Positions 62,313-64,000 of a stretch of DNA of 64,000 bases are shown here, piece by piece. Source of the DNA: Micromonospora acroterricola (lineage in GTDB: Bacteria > Actinomycetota > Actinomycetes > Mycobacteriales > Micromonosporaceae); assembly GCF_003172955.1 (NCBI RefSeq), contig NZ_QGKR01000226.1:1-64000 (forward strand), in the 5' to 3' direction. The first letter of the stretch is position 1. Each line of letters starts with the position of its first letter. The notes below the pieces were generated by a model. The model saw nothing but the letters and a program-made list of their open reading frames with translations. It searched no databases and was not told the DNA's origin. A program made the position numbers and the translations under genes.

Positions 62313-62468
62313 CTGCCGACGGAATCAGGCCTGGTCGCTCAGCTTAGCCGGTCAGCGATCGTTTGCCGATGTTCGCCGCCTACCAGCGGGCCGGGTGGCA
62401 CCCTGGGCACGTGGACTGGGCAGGGAGCTGGGGAAAGGCGGCATCGGGATCACGGTGAAGGGCCTCTG

Positions 62469-63140
62469 ATGCGTACCGCGTTGATCGTAGTAGCCGCGCT
62501 GGCGGCGGCGGTGGTCGTGGACCTGATCTCCGGCTTGCTGGTCCGCCGGGTAGCCCGCGGCCGCTACAGGTGGCTGCTGGAGCCCCTGCGGCAAGCCTGC
62601 CGCCGCCCGGCGGCAGCGGTCCTGCTGGTCGGGGCGCTGTACTACACGCTGCCGTTCGGGCCGGCCGGGTGGCAGCGGAGCCTGCGGCACGTCGCCCTGC
62701 TGGTCCTGGTCGTCTTCGGCGCGTGGCTAGTGATCAGGGCGTTGCACGCCGCCGAAGCGGTCGCGTTCAGCCGACTGCCGGGCGATGTGGTCACCAGCCG
62801 GCGGATCCGGCGGGCCCGACCCAGATCCGCCCGGTGCGGCGGCTCACCGTCGCCGTGGTCACGATCGTCGCGATCGGCCTGATCCTGATCACCTTCCCCC
62901 CGGTGCGTCTCTTCGGCATCTCCGTGCTGACGTCGGCGGGAGTGGTAGGCGCAGTGATCGGGCTGTCCGCCCGAACCGCGCTCGGCAACGCGTTCGCCGG
63001 CATCCAGGTCGCCTTCGCCGACGGGATGCACGTCGGCGACGTGCTGGTGGTCGACGGCGAATGGGGCCGAGTCGAAGAGGTGAAGCTGACCAACGTGGTG
63101 ATCCGGCTCTGGGACGAGCGGATGCTCATCCTGCTGCAAC
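62469..63140 (+). pseudogene. MscS-family mechanosensitive channel, frameshifted and truncated
   Basis: ATG 62469 encodes four hydrophobic segments (LIVVAALAAAVVVDLISGLL, VALLVLVVFGAWLVIRAL). The frame shifts near 62818. Reading then continues in the +2 phase: TQIRPVRRLTVAVVTIVAIG, SAGVVGAVIGLSARTALGNA (the pore helix motif), GDVLVVDGEWGRVEEVKLTN. Homology stops at RLWDERMLIL, before the rest of the C-terminal vestibule. Two lesions, so inactive. Confidence 0.78.
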
Positions 63141-63254
63141 ATCATCCAGCTGTGCCGGATCGAGGGCAGGCGACAGGCCAACGGCATCGGGTGCAGCGGA
63201 TGGGCCGAGTCGCACGTGACAGTGACGAGACCCCGCCCGACACCGAGGACCGAC

Positions 63255-63779
63255 ATGACCGTAGGGCACCGACCGGGGGCACCCGGTGCACCACCGCCAC
63301 TGGAGTTCACAAGCTTCTACGAAGCGCACTTCCACCGCTTGGCCGTGCAGCTCTACGCGTACCTGGGGGACCACGCCGAGGCGCAGGACCTCACCCAGGA
63401 AGCGTTCTGCCGGGTGCTGGAGCGGTGGGACCGCATCAGCACGTACGACGACCCGTCCGCCTGGGTGCGGCGCGTCGCCTGGAACCTGGCCGCCAGCCGG
63501 CTGCGCCGGGTGCGCACCGCCGTCCGGCACCTCGCCCGGCAGCGGGAGGAGCACGTACCCGGCCCGGAACCTGACCGGGTGGCGCTCACCGCCGCGCTGG
63601 CCGCCCTGCCCGCGAACCAGCGCCGGGCCGTCGTCCTGCACCACCTGGCCCAGCTCAGCGTCGCCGAGATCGCCGACCATCTGGGCGCGCCCGAGGGCAC
63701 GGTCCGGTCCTGGCTCAGCCGGGGCCGGGCGGCGCTGGCCAGCCACCTCACCGACCGGCAGGAGGCCCACCATGCGTGA
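63255..63779 (+). CDS. SigE-family RNA polymerase sigma factor
   Basis: A 174-residue ECF sigma factor. Region 2 is FTSFYEAHFHRLAVQLYAYL, DHAEAQDLTQEAFCRVLERW, then AWVRRVAWNLAASRLRR. Region 4 is LAALPANQRRAVVLHHLAQL, SVAEIADHLGAPEGTVRSWL. ATG 63255 is chosen from family length. The stop overlaps the next start (ATGCGTGA), an arrangement typical of this group. Confidence 0.9.
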   Translation: MTVGHRPGAPGAPPPLEFTSFYEAHFHRLAVQLYAYLGDHAEAQDLTQEAFCRVLERWDRISTYDDPSAWVRRVAWNLAASRLRRVRTAVRHLARQREEHVPGPEPDRVALTAALAALPANQRRAVVLHHLAQLSVAEIADHLGAPEGTVRSWLSRGRAALASHLTDRQEAHHA

Positions 63780-64000
63780 GACCGACCTGGACGACGTGTT
63801 CGCCGAGTTCGAGCGACAGACCGCGCCGACCTTCCGCCCGCCCGGCCTCGCGGCAGCGGGACGCCGGGTCCGGGAGCGCCGCGTCCGCCGGCGTGGCCTG
63901 CTGGCCGGCGTGGCGGCTCTGTTGCTGGTCGGCCCCGGTGGCGCGTACGCGCTGGCCGGGCGCAACGACGACGGCAACCCGCCGACCCCGGCACCGAGCC
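63772..64000 (+). CDS. sigma-factor partner membrane protein (partial, runs off the window)
   Basis: Only the first ~76 residues are present: an acidic start (RETDLDDVFAEFERQTAPTF), an Arg-rich patch (RRVRERRVRRRG) and one membrane helix (LLAGVAALLLVGPGGAYALA), then an exported linker. The organisation fits the membrane-anchored partners of SigE-family sigma factors. The 8-bp overlap with the sigma gene implies coupling. Confidence 0.7.
   Translation, partial: MRETDLDDVFAEFERQTAPTFRPPGLAAAGRRVRERRVRRRGLLAGVAALLLVGPGGAYALAGRNDDGNPPTPAPS

Noticed and set aside
1..64000. CRISPR array, rRNA or tRNA genes
   Set aside because: No regularly spaced short repeats, no recognisable tRNA T-arm or anticodon pattern, and no rRNA sequence seen when reading both strands by eye; a covariance-model scan would be decisive.

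Overview
The window is high-GC DNA with frequent GTG/TTG starts, ATGA-type gene overlaps and hairpin terminators mostly lacking U-tracts. Its gene families (SigK/RskA, SigJ, SigE-type sigma factors, an F420-dependent LLM oxidoreductase, a mycothiol-enzyme fragment, a class F sortase, BTAD regulators) point to an actinomycete, probably Micromonosporaceae (inference). There is no rRNA, tRNA or CRISPR array. The stretch looks like accessory or arm DNA: intact genes are interleaved with at least 15 truncated or frameshifted remnants of transposases, recombinases, transporters and enzymes.

1-6.2 kb: an IS481-type transposase tail joined to a decapitated BTAD regulator, then a polymorphic-toxin/immunity scrap-yard. 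It holds DUF4253, a MafI-like protein, a truncated cyclic-phosphate receiver-like protein, a SUKH-like protein, an orphan HNH/EndoVII-type toxin tip still carrying the end of its HINT processing domain, its adjacent Imm50 gene, a second HINT scrap and another small immunity-like gene. 6.6-12.7 kb: a methyltransferase, a sigma factor with a CU044_5270-type partner, remnants (DUF664/DinB, DNA ligase, TetR, MFS), and a MerR regulator divergent from an aldo/keto reductase with a textbook 19-bp-spacer MerR promoter. 12.7-23.5 kb: a Cys/His-repeat protein, an ABC exporter, NhaA, a di-iron ferritin-like protein, a CHRD protein plus class F sortase, SigK-RskA, and a membrane-anchored pseudokinase.

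23.7-37 kb: redox and stress genes. These are two paralogous small membrane proteins, an SDR, CopC, a frameshifted NDH-2-like flavoprotein before SigJ, TetR/NmrA-like and LysR regulators, an LLM oxidoreductase, a methyltransferase, GNATs and a split YeeE/YedE transporter. 37.3-39.1 kb carries a ~200-bp direct repeat bracketing a dead transposase and a 300-residue unknown. 39.4-49.6 kb is a secreted hydrolase block: Tat amidase, two convergent M14 carboxypeptidases, and a GH2-LamG enzyme.

49.8-64 kb: an FkbM methyltransferase, a HINT scar, and then the two most interesting systems. The first is a tight four-gene operon: intracellular S8 protease, ECF sigma factor, small regulatory-like protein, TPR-CHAT caspase-like protease. 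It looks like a protease-gated sigma-factor circuit. The second is a two-gene RiPP-like locus: a 76-residue peptide with three CG[IV]QIGA repeats, an intra-operon hairpin, and a radical SAM maturase, followed by a secreted ricin-type lectin and a secreted trypsin-like protease. The window ends with integrase and MscS remnants and a SigE-family sigma factor with the start of its partner.
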